Shown here: in pieces, positions 32,881 to 44,804 of the stretch
How the letters are laid out: each line of letters begins with the position of its first letter
Position numbering within the stretch: position 1 is the stretch's first letter
NCBI GenBank assembly: GCA_023055355.1
Contig: JALJCS010000029.1
Span: 2,356,001 to 2,420,000 of the forward strand
Length of the DNA stretch: 64,000 nucleotides
Source: Agelaius tricolor
Lineage: Eukaryota; Chordata; Aves; Passeriformes; Icteridae
Direction of reading: 5' to 3'
Notes under the pieces: model-generated
The model's database searches: none
Told to the model about the DNA's origin: nothing
Seen by the model: the letters and a program-made list of their open reading frames with translations, nothing else
Made by a program: the position numbers and the translations under genes

Positions 32881-34082
32881 TATGTGACAATACAGGAGGC
32901 CACCAGACTCCTGCCTGGCTGTTGGCATAAGGAAGCTGATGAGAGCCTGGATCTTGCCAGAAGAGCAGGTTTCTTTCCAGGGAGTGAGAGATCTGAAGTG
33001 AGCAAGAATGGAGCCTCTTCTCTTGCCAGGGACATGCAGGGCTTCCTTCAGCCCCATGAGTGAACTGCATCCCTAAAAATTACATGATAGGGGCTTCTGT
33101 GGGTTTGTTCCCTACATCCAGTCCATGTTGTATTGTGCTGTCTGCTTCCCAGGCTTTGTCCTAATTAGTTTTAAACATTCCTGGTCAGGTTCCTGTGTGT
33201 TCTTCATCCTCCAATATGTTGCTGCTTTCTTGACTTTCAATTTGCTTGGAGCCACCAATTGTTCCTGGGGTTGCTTCCTCCTCCATTCCAGCCTGGAGCA
33301 TGTGCAATCACCACACCTGAGGCCTGAATATAGCAGAGAATATAATTGGAAAACTCAGGTCAGGCCCGAAGCTGTGCAAGACAAGCTGAGCATCCCCTTC
33401 CCTCCCCAGCACGTTTGAATTAAGGGCCAGAAATCAGTGTCAGATTTGTCTGGACTCCAGCACTGAATACCTTTGGGCTATAGAGCAAATCTCTTAATTA
33501 TTCCCCGTGCCTTTTGCCCTCTCCTGTACAAGGACTACAATAGCTCTGTCCTTGGGGAGCCCGAATTCTCCTTAGTCCTGATAATGCCGTGATTTACGGA
33601 GGATTTCCCAGCGAGCCTTCAGGGCATGGTGTTACCTAATGGAAGTAATTAAAAAGCATTGGGAAGTGACCCCCTGAAAGTGCAGGCAGCTGCAGATGGA
33701 ATAAGGGAATTAAGAGGCTGCAGAGAGCTGCAGGAGCACGTGTCTCTCTGCTGTGCCACAGTGGGATGTGGGCTCAACTGGGGCTCAGGAAGGGGATGCC
33801 ATGAGGGCCTGAACTGGAAAATTTCGGGTGGTTTGTTTTTTCACTTGACTCTGTATTTTCATGAGGTCTTTTGGATATTTCAAGCTTAGGAGGTTCTTGG
33901 GGGACTGCATGAAGATTTGACTTCCCATAGGGTTCAATTTTCCGCTACTTGAAGTCTCCAGGCTTTCCTGTTTTCTTAGAGAAGTAGAAAACTCTTCACA
34001 TCCTTCTGTGCTGCAGCTCCCAAGCTGCTGTTCAAAGGAGAGCATCCACTCCCACTGACAGCACAGAGCTGGGCCAGGAAAG

Positions 34083-34312
34083 ATTTAGGTTGGATTTCAG
34101 GAAAGGTTCTGCCCCCAGAGGGTGCTGGCACTGCCCAGGCTCCCCAGGGAATGGGCACAGCCCCGAGGCTGCCAGAGCTCCAGGAGGGGTTGGGCAGCGC
34201 TGCCAGGGATGCCCAGGGTGGGATTGTTGGGGGGTCTGTGGAGTTGGACTGGATGATCCTGTGGGTCCCTTCCAGCTCAGGATAATCTGTGGTTCTCTCA
34301 TTCTGTGATTTG
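34083..34312 (+). mobile_element. CR1 LINE, 3' end fragment
   Basis: Same subfamily as the copy at 86: TTTAGGTTGGATTTCAGGAA, then the GGGAATGGGCACAGCCCCGA block, GCCAGAGCTCCAGGAG, GTTGGACTGGATGATCCTGT, and TTCCAGCTCAGGATAATCTG. The tail keeps a decayed ATTCTGTG repeat. Confidence 0.92.
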
Positions 34313-36314
34313 GGAAAACTGAGGCATGGCATGGGAGGACAAGTCTGAAGGGGACAGTGCCCATTCCTGGGGTCTCCATACTGCAAAGGGAATCCTGCTG
34401 CCCTCTAAGCAGGCAGGAAACAGTGCTGGCAGCTGGGATGAGCCTCAGGACAGCTTTACCCATGAATTATCTGTGCTGCTGCTCCTTCCCAGGACACTCA
34501 AGTGCAGCCCTCCCTCTCCAGCACATGATGGACACCACTAACAATTTCCAGGCATGATTGTCTTCAAAATATTCCAGACACTCCTGGGCTATTTGCATCC
34601 CAAGTTCACAGGAGGTTGGTCCCACATCCCAAGGACAAACATTGCATGGACCAAACACTTCCTTCACCAGACTCTTTGGCCCTCAGTACAGAAAAGCACA
34701 ACTTGGTTTGGGGAAAGAGCAGCTCAAAACATATTCAGGGCTTTTTGGTGCCTGGTGAAAATCCAGCACTACACAAAGCCCTTCCCCAAAGCCATCATAG
34801 GTTTAGCCAGGACAGGATTTCCCTTTTTTCCCCTTACACAGAGAGTGGCTGAGTCTCCTGTCAGGATTTTCCCAGCATGCAGATGTTGTTGTGACCTAGA
34901 TGCTTAAGCATTCATTTACTGCTGAAGTTTTGCATTTAGAGGTCTTAAGAGTTCGGGTCGTGGGCTGTCTGGAAAGCTCCAAAAGAGAAAAACACCGAGG
35001 GCAGCTCACGAGTTCCGAGAGAAAAGCGATTTGACGTTCTTATGCCTCCATTTATTGGCAGCCCACAATGAGATGTAAAGAAATGTCAGAAAATCCCATG
35101 TGCACGTTGGTTTGAATCGGGGAAAAATTGCTGTTCTCCTCTGCCTGGAGGCTACGAGTCGCTCTGCTAATGCAAAGGCACTAAAATGACCCCTTTGTTT
35201 TTCCTATGATCACTTCTGATAGCGCGCTCTGCCAGAGATATCATATCTTTGATCTCTCTGTGCTGATGTTAAGTCTCTCTTGAGTTCAGTAGCATCTCCT
35301 TGAGATTAATACTTCATGGCATTCTCAGCACCAAGCTGTCCTAACCCATACATCACAGGATGTCACGCTTCGCACTCGCCTCTGCCTCAATGACTTCGCG
35401 CTGGCACCATAAATAACCCTTGGCCGTGTGTGTGTGCAGAGTCCTGCAGGACCTGTCTGCAGGTGAGCAGGGAAGGGATGCTCCTGTGGCCACAGCAGGC
35501 ATGAGGATGGCCCTGCCTCGTCCCCGCAGGGAGGAAGGTGCTGGGATTTTGGGAGGGTTATTCCTGATCCATCTCCAGGCAGAGGGAGGGACTGAGTGCG
35601 GCGGCTGCTCTGCGATGCCTTATAGGGAGTGACAAAGCCATGTACCCCAAGGGGACCCATCTGCCAGCCAGCTCCTTCCACATCTCCTCCGCTAGGCCAG
35701 TGAGGAAAATCACTGCCTGCTTCAGATTTTACTTTGGCTTTTCTGCTTCCTGATTTGTTTTCTAAGGGCTGGGTGGGCAGACTGGGCTCCTTTAGCAGGA
35801 CAGGCTGGGTGTAAAAACACCTGTCCCTGCTTTGGGAGATGTGTGAAATGCTGCCAAACCCCGGTGCTGCAGCCCTGCAAAAGGCACCAAAATTCAGCTG
35901 CTGCTGACTCAGAGTCCTCTGATGCCTCTGAAACCCTCTGATCATCATGGGAGGCTACGGGTGAAAATCCCCCATCTTGCTCAGAGCAAAAAAAGGAGTT
36001 TTAAGGGAATTTAGAGCATCACATCCAGCAGATGCTGGGGTTCTTGAAATGCCCAATATTGAGCAGGATCTGCCAATGTGGAGCAGGCTCCAGTCTGCTG
36101 AGGCCTTGATGCTCTTGGATTGAAACAAGGTCATGGCTGTGATCCAGACAGAGCAGTGGAAGTCTTGGTCTAGGGCATGCTTGAGTATGAGGTTATGTCC
36201 CCAGGGCATGAAATCTGCTGTGGTCTCAGTGGTTTGGAGTGAAGAGGACTTTGCAAGGTCTTTTTTTTTTGAATCCATGGTCTATTACTTCCATCTTGAG
36301 TTTTGCTCTCAGGC
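34313..36314. other. Non-coding, single-copy
   Basis: No exon recognised. A 207-codon minus frame at 35325-35948 has no domain and overlaps an AT-rich, CG-containing block that looks regulatory instead. Confidence 0.5.
35000..35330. other. Possible conserved non-coding element
   Basis: A repeat-free block with an octamer-like ATGCAAA at 35170-35176, CCCTTTGTTTTTCC just downstream (SOX/TCF-like), GATAGCGCGCTC, and GATATCATATCTTTGATCTC near 35237 (the CTTTGATC core is TCF/LEF-like). The close packing of different motif types suits an enhancer. Conservation is untested. Confidence 0.32.
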
Positions 36315-36420
36315 ACAGAGTGGGATTTTTGGGGTGTCTTGTGCACGGTCAGGAGTTGGACTCGATGACCCTTGTGTGTCCCTTCCAACCCAGAATGTCC
36401 TGTGATTCCATGGTTTCCAT
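36315..36420 (+). mobile_element. CR1 LINE, terminal 100 bp
   Basis: GGGATTTTTGGGGTGTCTTG, GGAGTTGGACTCGATGACCC and CCCTTCCAACCCAGAATGTC are the last part of the same CR1 subfamily as 34083. It ends with a degraded terminal repeat (CCTGTGATTCCATGG). Confidence 0.85.
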
Positions 36421-36954
36421 GGTTTTGCTGGTGCTGCTGATGTTCAAGGTGCTGTTCAGTGACCCTGTTCCAGGGACATGAGTCTTGTCCAGTGCTGAAA
36501 ACACCTTGGGCTTCACCTCCTCAGCCTCAGAGACTCTGTGAACTCACGGCTCTGTGATGTCCCCTCACACCCCACAGGCCCCCTCCCGGTCTGTGGTGCA
36601 TGGGGTGAGGAGGGAATGAGTGGCTGCCCTTCTGTCCCCAGCCCAGCACAGTCTGTGTCATTTCTGCACAGCATGGGGTTAGTGAGGAGAAATCCTTCCA
36701 CTCCTTCAGACTGCATTTGGAGAGATAATTGAAAGGAACAAGGGAGGTCTCAGGGGAAGGAGTGAAAACACTGGCACTCAGCAGGGCTGGGATGAGATGT
36801 CCTGCAGTCTGTGACCCTCCTGTTTGTGCCAGAGGGGCTCTGTGTCCCCTCATGTCCCTCCACAGTGCCAGCTGCAGCTCCCTATGGACAAAGGGGCTGT
36901 TCCCTCTCATGTCTGTTATAATCTCCTCTTTTAATGTGTATTCAATCCACCCTG
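36421..36954. other. Non-coding, single-copy
   Basis: A 160-codon minus frame covers much of this interval but shows no domain and no splice context. Nothing else recognised. Confidence 0.45.
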
Positions 36955-37088
36955 AGAAGTGTTCAAGGCCAATTTGGATGGGGAAACAACTTGATCTAGT
37001 GGATGGCATCCCTGCCCATGGTAGGGGCTTGGGAAGAGATGATCTTCAAGGTCCTTCCAATCCAAACCATTCTGGCATTCTCTGATTC
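36955..37088 (+). mobile_element. CR1 LINE, terminal fragment
   Basis: GAAGTGTTCAAGGCCAATTT, CTTGATCTAGTGGATGGCAT, then GATGATCTTCAAGGTCCTTC and CCATTCTGGCATTCTCTGAT. It is more diverged than most copies here and resembles the older subfamilies in which CTAGTGGA precedes the tail. Confidence 0.85.
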
Positions 37089-37985
37089 AAGGTTGGAAGC
37101 ACCAAATGCCCTGAGCCAAAGGATGCCTGGCCCAAAGAGCACCCACCAAACAGACAAAAGAAGGGATGCTCACCCAAAAGAGGCACTGAGGACATACCAT
37201 GAGGCTTTTCCTCCCCACAAAAAAGGGATATATGGGGTGGGTTCAGTTTAATCCTGGCTGGATTGGCCCTTCCTGTGCTGAAGTTGGAATGTGAAGCAGA
37301 CTGTGCTGCACCTCTGCTGTTCCCTCTAATAGCAACCCAAATAATTAGCACTGAGAAGCCTGGCCCTAATAAGAGCCTGTTGCTAATGGGGTGCAGCAGG
37401 CTGGGAGTGCAGGTACCACATGTGCCTTGCGGGCTGGGTGGCTGCTAATGAGGAGGGATGATGCAATTAGAGAAATCCCCTTTTTTTCTAATTTTCCACC
37501 AGTCTCTGGGGAAAAGGGTTTCATTTTTTAAATTTCTGTCACACCAGGTTAGAGTATTAACAATCACAGTTCGCTGCTATCTGTATTTGTTCCATTTGTG
37601 GCATTTATGATGGTTATCCACATTAATTATTTTGCTGCTTAAGTCCCTTCTAATTTCAGAGCACTGTTATTTCCAAGAAAGATGGATATTAAATATGCCA
37701 CACATCAGCGCGGGGTGGCATTACACCGTGCTATTAAGTTTGATGCGAGGACTTGGCAAAAAATAACTTTGCTATTTGTAATCACCGTGAAGTGTTTTAG
37801 TGTTGCAGCTTGGAATAAGAAATAAAGATGATGACAGGAACTGATTTCTTATTAGGACGCGGTGCAGGAGTTTACATAAATCAGGATGGAAATAAGAAGG
37901 TAACCCTTGGCTGGCCAGATCCATGTGGGTGCCTGTTGGATGGGGTTTGATGGGGAATGGGTGGGTGCAAAGTGTTTGAGGGGAC
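37089..37985. other. Single-copy; possible conserved non-coding element at 37540-37900
   Basis: From 37540 to 37900 the sequence is AT-rich and repeat-free, with ACATTAATTATTTTGCTGC, TATTAAATATGCC and CTATTTGTAATCACCGTG, plus CG dinucleotides in CAGCGCGGGG. This mixture is more like a developmental enhancer than neutral spacer. No exon is supported. Confidence 0.35.
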
Positions 37986-38410
37986 CTCACTGAGGGCTGG
38001 AGCCCCTCTGCTCTGGAGCCCAGCTGGGAGAGCTGGGGGTGCTCACCTGGAGAGGAGAAGGCTCCAGGGAGAGCTCAGAGCCCCTGCCAGGGCCTGAAGG
38101 GGCTCCAGGAGAGCTGGAGAGGGACTGGGGACAAGGATGGAGGGACAGGACCCAGGGAATGGCTCCCAGTGCCAGAGGGCAGGGCTGGATGGGATATTGG
38201 GAATTGGGAATTGTTCCCTGTGAGGGTGGACAGGCCCTGGCACAGGGTGCCCAGAGCAGCTGGGGCTGCCCCTGGATCCTGGCAGTGCCCAAGGCCAGGC
38301 TGGACAGGGCTGGGAGCAGCCTGGGACAGGGGAAGGTGTCCCTGCCATGGCAGGGGTGGAACAGGATGAGCTGTAAGGTCCCTTCCAACCCAAACCACTT
38401 GAGGATTCTT
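37986..38410 (+). mobile_element. CR1 LINE, well-preserved sense copy
   Basis: From the GGAGCCCCTCTGCTCTGGAG block of ORF2 through CTGGAGAGGAGAAGGCTCCA, GGGATATTGGGAATTGGGAA and the full tail to CCAACCCAAACCACTTGAGG. It pairs closely with the antisense copies at 23990 and 61555. The long frames on both strands across it (223 and 192 codons) are by-products of this GC-rich repeat. Confidence 0.95.
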
Positions 38411-41084
38411 CAGTCTCTACCCAATGCCAAGGTTCTTTATTCACCCTGGGGAGGAGATGAGTCTGTGGTTGAGTGGAATAAACCTTCACCCCAGAAAGGA
38501 GGGAAAGAGCTGATACCCCCAGGGGCTTTGGGGCTGGTGTGTGATGATGCAAAGATTTGGCAGTGTTTTTCCTTGGAGAGAAGGGGCCTCTCACTTGCCC
38601 ACAGGGCTGCATTTTGCACACACAACCCCCTTGCCCTCCCTGGTGTTGCTTATAGAAAGGTTAAGCTCTTTGAAGCTGCACCATTCCCATGGCTTGGAGG
38701 TGCCCCCTGACTCAAGGGTGAAGCCCAGGACTCTCTATGAACCATCCTGTGAGGGTCCTGCACTCCTGGGAGGGCAAAGCAGAGGGTGTTTCACCCACCA
38801 GGAGGGAATGGCTTCCCCCCTCACCCCTGAGCCTCTCAAGGATGAGGTTCCTGTGCCTGACCAGCACGGGGGGACAGCCAGAGAGCTGATGCCACTTTTA
38901 GGTGGCATTGGACACCCGAGTGCTGCAGCAGCTCTGGCTGGATCATCCCTGTAAATATCCTTGATCCACAAGGACACCCCCTGACATCTGCCAGGGAGGC
39001 AGGACAGGGGTGCTGCCCCCACATTTTGGGCAGTGGTGATGAACCCCAGGCTCCAGAGGTAAAGAGGGAACAGGAATTGTGTGAGGAACTGCTTTGCAGG
39101 CTGCCAGGGGCTGGAGCAGCAGCGTGGGGTGGGGTTAGGGTTTGCCTTGGGTTGAGCCTAAGGAAGATTCTTTGTGATTTTCAGCAAACCAGTGATAGAA
39201 AAAACAAAGAAAGGTTGAGATCAAATGCAGAGCTTTGCTCAACTCCCAGGTGCCATGTTCCCTCTTAGCAACGAGTGTTTGTGTACAGGTTTTGCTAAGA
39301 GAGAGGAATAATTTGAAATTAAAAGTAAACTAAAGGTGGAAAATGTGTCCCTCTTATTTTTTCTGCCAGTGTCAAAACAAATCCCTCTAATTCCTTGGGG
39401 GAATTGTTTGTTTATTTTTTGACTGCTGTGGTTTTAGCTCTTCGAGCCCCAGAAACTTTGCCAAGGCTTTGGTGAGGCATTCCAGCATCTCCAGAGCTGT
39501 CTGTGTGTGAGCTGCATCCTCCTGGCAGTCTCGGGTGCAGGGTGTGATCCCAAGGGATCAGATCACATTTCTGGACTGAGGTGGGCTCTCAGCAAATTGC
39601 AGAGCAGGAGTGTTGGATGAAGGTCCATCATTCAATCCTGGATGCAGACAAGTCCTTGTGTCCCTCTCTGCTTTGTGTCTCAGCTCCCAAGCAGCTCCTG
39701 CTCAATACAGAAGGATACACCAACCTTTCTCAACTGTTATTGTCTATTAATTAAATGCTAATTAATTATTAAAAGAGTATTTATTGAGATTTAACAAGTC
39801 TGCAGCCAGAAAACAAGCCCATTGGTGGCAGGTGTTCCACTGCAGTAATGAGGTTCTTAATAACCAATTGGCATTTGTTTGACTTAGAATAACATTCTTA
39901 TTAAATCTAAATCAACTCTTTACTTGAGACATTTAATTACATGGGGGTTATTTTTTTTTCCCTGGCACCTTTCCCTGGTGCTGTGGGAGTTCCCCACCCT
40001 CACTCCTGGTGACTGAAGAAATGTGAAAAGTGATGGTTTCTCATGGAGAGTGGCATTTATGGGATGATTTCCCTGAGCTTGTGCTCACGGGAGCTTCCAG
40101 GGCTCCTTCTCCTTTCCACAGGAAAGCTGGGACATGGGACAGCCTCTGCCTGTGCCAGCTCTGTGCCATCCTGGGCAGCTCTGCCCCTCCCTGATCTAGG
40201 GAGGGAATTACTCACCTTTTGCTTGGTTATTTGTTAGAAATCCCATTTAGCACTGGGAGAAGTTTCTGGTGGAGTGCTGGAAACCCACAGGAAGGGAAAT
40301 AAAATTCCATCCAAGCATCTGGGTGACTGTGGTGCCCTGGGGGGAAGAATGAGCTGCACAAAAAGCCCCAGAATTCACTCTGGCTGGAGCTTTGTGTTGC
40401 TGATGTGAAGGGGAAAGGCTCCCCAGTCCATTATCCAGACAGTTTGGTTCCTTCAGGGTCAGCAGTGATATTTAAAACGCTCTTGTTGAGAACATTTTTG
40501 CCTTGGAAGGAGATGGGAAGGTGGGCAGGGGAGCAACTGCTGCCTTTAATCGGGATTTAATTACTTCCCCTTTTAATGTGGCTTTTAAAAAGGAAACAAG
40601 GATCCCAACCGGGTGCTCTTGTAGCACAAATAACAACAGGGGGGAAAAGGAAAAGTACCCGACAACAACAAACAATCTGTGCTATTACAGGATCATTATT
40701 CTGATATTATTTATTTCAGACATTTTGATACTCTCCAATGCTTGACTTCACAGGCTCATTTAGTTCCTTTCAAAAGCAAAGCAGTGCTGCAATTTGCCAG
40801 GAGAAAATGTGATAAACACTGAGAAGGGGGGAAGGAAATAACCCAGTGACCATAGGGATAAATATATTGATTTTTCCAGGCTGGGGAGATGTGTGGGTGT
40901 GAGGGGACCATCATTCATGGCTTCAGAGCCACGGGACAGGGAGCACCTGAGGGCCTGAGGTTCAAGTGGTGATCATTCAGTCACCTCTCAAACTTTAAAT
41001 TGCCTGGGAAGATGGTGGCAGGCAGGAATACTTTCCTCCATTCCCAGAGAGATTTGGAATTGTGATACTCCAGCATTGTCAGGA
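38411..41084. other. Non-coding, single-copy
   Basis: No exon recognised. 39740-39960 is AT-rich with many TTAATTA-type motifs and could be regulatory. 40520-40740 is similar (TTTAATTACTTCCCC, GATATTATTTATTTC). No repeats found. Confidence 0.5.
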
Positions 41085-41280
41085 CATGCTCTGAGGCACC
41101 CTTTGAGAAGTGGCCAAGCCCTGGAACAGGCTGCCCAGGGCAGCCACTGTCCCTGGAAGGGCTCAGAAAACACATGGATGTGGTGCCAAGGGACATGGTT
41201 GGTGGTGGCCTTGGCAGTGCTGGGCTGAGGGTTGGACTGGATGATCTTGGAGGTCTTTTCCAATGTTAATGACTTTGGGA
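41085..41280 (+). mobile_element. CR1 LINE, 3' end, divergent subfamily
   Basis: AGCCCTGGAACAGGCTGCCC, then CACATGGATGTGGTGCCAAG, GGACATGGTTGGTGGTGGCC, and GGTTGGACTGGATGATCTTG with TTTTCCAATGTTAATGAC. This is the CR1 subfamily whose tail reads CTTTTCCAACCTAAATGA; antisense members lie at 50104 and 60130. Confidence 0.88.
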
Positions 41281-41892
41281 TTGCCAGAAGTGCTGGGCTC
41301 AGAGTGAGTGGGGCAGGATTCCTCTTAGGGCAGGGAATGCTGCAACCCAGCCCAAGGGGAAATATCTCCTGCTTCCCTGGTGTAAAACACACTTCAGTTC
41401 CCTGTGTCCAGCTCTGTGTGCCAGGACAACATGTGTGACCTTTCCACAGGGGCCTTTCCAGGGGGCTGGAAGCACTCAGGTCATTTAATGTCCATTTTGC
41501 CTTTCTTGGACAGCAACAAGAGCCACACACAGGCATCTCTGAGTTTACCCAAAAAATGAGAGCAATGGGCCTAACCACTTTCAAACCAAGGAGAGCAATA
41601 AAACCAAGCAAACCAAGGAGAGCTCTTTGTTCTCCCTGGGTAGTCTTGAGCATTCCTGAAACTTGGGCAGCTCCTGGGTGTTTGTGTCAGCAGGAATTAG
41701 ATCACAATATCATTAGATCACAAGGCTGTGCCTGGATTATCATCGATAGGCAGCGAGAGCTGCTGCATCCAATTAGTTTATGGATTAAGGGAATCCCTTC
41801 TGAAGTTTACTGTCCCAAGAAGGAAAAAAAAAAAAAAAAAAAGAAAAAAAGGCAGAAAAAAGCATGATTTGAATTAAAAAACTCAACTGGAG
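41281..41892. other. Non-coding with A-rich tract
   Basis: An A-run of 19 followed by G and seven more A lies at 41824-41850, just before a CR1 tail. It does not follow a recognisable retrogene, so it is probably a simple repeat and not a poly(A) tail. Confidence 0.55.
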
Positions 41893-41945
41893 TGTGATGA
41901 TCCTTAAGGTCCCTTCCAGTTTGAACCATTCTGGGATTCTGTGAT
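41893..41945 (+). mobile_element. CR1 LINE, last 50 bp
   Basis: TGATGATCCTTAAGGTCCCT, then GAACCATTCTGGGATTCTGT and GATAAAAAG. Only the terminus of this copy survives, about 45 bp before another CR1 tail in the same orientation. Confidence 0.8.
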
Positions 41946-41989
41946 AAAAAGTTCTTTAAGCTTAAAAGCTCTTTCAGAGCTTGGTGAGC

Positions 41990-42168
41990 AATTGGTTGCC
42001 CAGAGCAGCTGTGGCTGCCCCTGGATCCCTGGAAGTGCCCAAGGCCAGGTTGGACAAGGCTTGGAGCAGCCTGGGACAGTGGAAGGTGTCCCTGTTCATG
42101 GCAGGGAGTTGAACAAGATGAGCTTTAAGGTCCCTCTGAACCAAAACCATTCTGGGATTCCATGATCC
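41990..42168 (+). mobile_element. CR1 LINE, 3' end fragment
   Basis: GTTGCCCAGAGCAGCTGTGG, AGTGCCCAAGGCCAGGTTGG, CCTGGGACAGTGGAAGGTGT, then GATGAGCTTTAAGGTCCCTC and CATTCTGGGATTCCATGATC. Third CR1 tail within 1.1 kb, all on the plus strand. Confidence 0.92.
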
Positions 42169-44804
42169 TGATGTTTGGGGTAGTGGATGGATAGCTTTGG
42201 ACATGCCTGATCCCAAAATTCCTCTTGGAAAGGAGTCTGAAAAATCACCCCACCACAAATCCTGCAACTCATTTATCATCTAAAGGACCTTGATATTGAA
42301 AAATGAGCCTTGATGTTGTGAAATGATGGAAGTGCATGGACATCATTTAGCTGGAGCTGCCTTGTTCAAACAGTATGTGAGGGTTTATTTATATCTCTAT
42401 TTTTTTTTATATATTTTTAGGTTTTTTTGCAAAGACACACCCTGCTACACCCTTTCAAAGCTCTGTTGGGGTGAATATGGCCTTTGTTGGTTTCTCTCTA
42501 ATTGTAGTGCACCTCAACCCTCCCTGCTGGATTCATTTGAAATTTCTGGGTCACAAAATTGTGTCGAGCCCCCAATTTCCCACCTCACCTGGATTTCCCA
42601 TCTGAAAGGGCTGGAGGCAACCCCACAATGCCAAACCTCCCTCGATAGAGCATCCACACCTGCTTGCTGTTGGGAAGGGATGGGAGAAGAGGGTAAAACC
42701 ATCAAAACCACCCTCCTGGGCTCTCTCTCACACCAAGAAAGCGCCAGCACTCCCGGCTGGGTTTTTATCTTGGCTCACTCAAGAGCCAGCGGCACCGAGC
42801 TGCTGCAGAGCAACCAGACTTACTTATGAATTAAAATAGGAGGGTGTCCTAGAGAAAAAAATGAAACCCAGCCCTAAAGCAACAGCAAACTGCTGCAAAC
42901 AAACCAGCCCCGTCGGCCCCTCCTGCTCTGGCACTGGAATGCAGCTCGTAGCCATTATCCCAGGATTTTTAACAGCGCCTTCGCCAGCCCACGAGACGGA
43001 TTTGCTGTCCCCAGAGCCTTGTCTTTGGGATGTGTGTCAGAAACATCCTTAAATCTTCAGAAAGAACCCAGCCAGCCCTGGTCTGGCTGCGGGGCTGAGC
43101 GGCGGCTGCCGTCAGGAGCTGTAAAAACCTGCTGATAGACAGATGGAGCGCTGTAATTACACACGGGGAGGGGGACGAGCACGCTGGAATTATTGGTGTG
43201 GGCAGACAATTAGAGGCTTTTCCAGAAGATTACCCTCTCCCTCCCATCTGTGCTCCAGGGAGGAGTTTGCTGTTTCTGTCCTCAGCCGTGTGCTGCTCTG
43301 CCCAAATCGCGGCTCCGCGTCCCTTCGGACCCCGCTGGAGCAGCCCTGGATTGCAGGAGGAGGGAAAGGCTCTGATGGGAGACAGCATCAGAGCTTTGGG
43401 AGAGGCTTTGGGAGAGGCTTTGCTGGGAGTTCAGAGCCCCCACCACGGGTGAGGATGCCATGGGATGCAATCTGGGAGGTGAACTGAATGGTCACCACCT
43501 GAACCTCAGGTGCTCCCAGTGCTGTGGCTCTGAAGCCATGAATGATGGTCCCCTCACACCCACACATCTCCCCAGCCTGGAAAATTAAATATTTTCCCCT
43601 GGGACATCAACCCTCAGGAGGCTGATTTAGGGTAGGTTTGGTGATTTCTGGGCTTCTCCAGCTCGCCAGGGACATTTTCAAGCATGTTTAGACTATGTGA
43701 CCTTTTAAAGGTCCCTTCCCACACCAGATACTCCATGGTTCCATGTGTGCAAGCAGCAGGGAGGGCAGGCAGCTCTCAAGGCCAGCAGCTAATTACAGCC
43801 CACTTTCAACCCAAATCACTATTTTGTGTTAATTGTGTATTTATTTTCAGTATTTGAGTGTGCTGAGGAGGTAAACAGGAATTATTTTGGGTGGCTCACC
43901 ACTCTTTTTTTGCTTTATTTTTTTTTTAAACCCAAGTCAAGACATTTGATTTCAGCACTGAAGGGTTATTTCTCAACAGTTTATTTTTCACATTATGGTC
44001 ACTTTGGTTTGAAAACATTGCCATTGGCCATTTGTTGAGTTTTCTGAATCAGGAAAATAATAATAGTAATAAAAGAGAATACTTGGATGATTCACAATGT
44101 CCTTTGTCAGCTTTTCTTTCTCTTGGAAAGAAGATGATAAATTGGGTGCAAACTTTCTCCCAGCTCCCATGATAACACTGGGGATGATGTTTGTGGTGAA
44201 CCTGTAACTATTTCCTGATGTCCCACGTTGTCCCTGGCTCCTACCAAACTCCTATCAAGGGGTGACAGCAGCTCCTTTGCAATGGAAACCACTCTGACAC
44301 ACAAACCTGGGTATTTATATGTGTGTAATACATTTATTTTCCCTCTTGCCATGTCTTAAAAGCCCTGTCAGAATGCTTTGCTTCAAAGTCTTCCAGCCAG
44401 ACCTTGAGGCTACCTGAAGTCTGAGGACTCCTTTGTGTCCTGTAAATCGATATACATGGGGAAACACAGAGATAAAATAAGAACTCAGTAAAATGAATAA
44501 GTTGGAATCAAAATAAATGGCTGCAAGCAAAATATGGGAAGTGAGAGATGGGAAGGGAATTTATTATTTATTATTAATTTGGTGTTTGAAGGGTAGGGGC
44601 AGCTTTTGCCCTTTGCCCTTAGCTGCTGCTGCTGCTGCTGCAAGGGACCCTTGTGTCTCTTTTGTTCCTTCTCTATGGAGCTGTGAACCAAAACATCCTT
44701 TTGGGTGGTTTGGCTGTTTGGAGGTGCTCGAGCTCTGGAGGTCTGAGTGTCTCTGCCTGTTTGCACATGGGTACCAAAAACTGATGTCTCTCCACTTGTT
44801 CTCC
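42169..44804. other. Non-coding, mostly single-copy
   Basis: No exon supported. The part from 42780 to 43240 mixes CG dinucleotides with GCTGTAATTACACACG and CAATTAGAGGC motifs and may be regulatory. At about 43695-43750 a degraded CR1 terminus is likely (GTGACCTTTTAAAGGTCCCT, then CCATGGTTCCATG). The part from 43820 to 44130 is AT-rich. Confidence 0.45.
44622..44641. repeat. (GCT)n trinucleotide repeat
   Basis: Six and two-thirds uninterrupted GCT units, outside any supported coding region. Confidence 0.95.

Larger units (their letters stand above)
26776..34082. other. Long single-copy non-coding stretch
   Basis: Over 7 kb without a CR1 or LTR I can recognise, which stands out in this window. 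No exon is supported. Frames up to 136 codons lack domains. AT-rich parts at 27360-27440, 28320-28660 and 30230-30400 carry TAAT and ATTA motifs. A short GC-rich purine stretch (GTGGAGGAGGAGGAGGGAG) lies at about 31101. A 14-base T-run lies at 32367-32380. Confidence 0.55.

Noticed and set aside
35425..35470. Possible micro-exon between GTGTGCAG and GTGAGCAG
   Set aside because: Both splice motifs are present, but the enclosed 20-odd bases are too short and GC-rich to separate from chance.
38039..38710. 223-codon plus frame and overlapping 192-codon minus frame
   Set aside because: Both lie mainly on a CR1 and are in the wrong frame for ORF2.
41824..41850. A-run as the poly(A) tail of a processed pseudogene
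   Set aside because: The upstream sequence has no gene-like content and no target-site duplication was seen.
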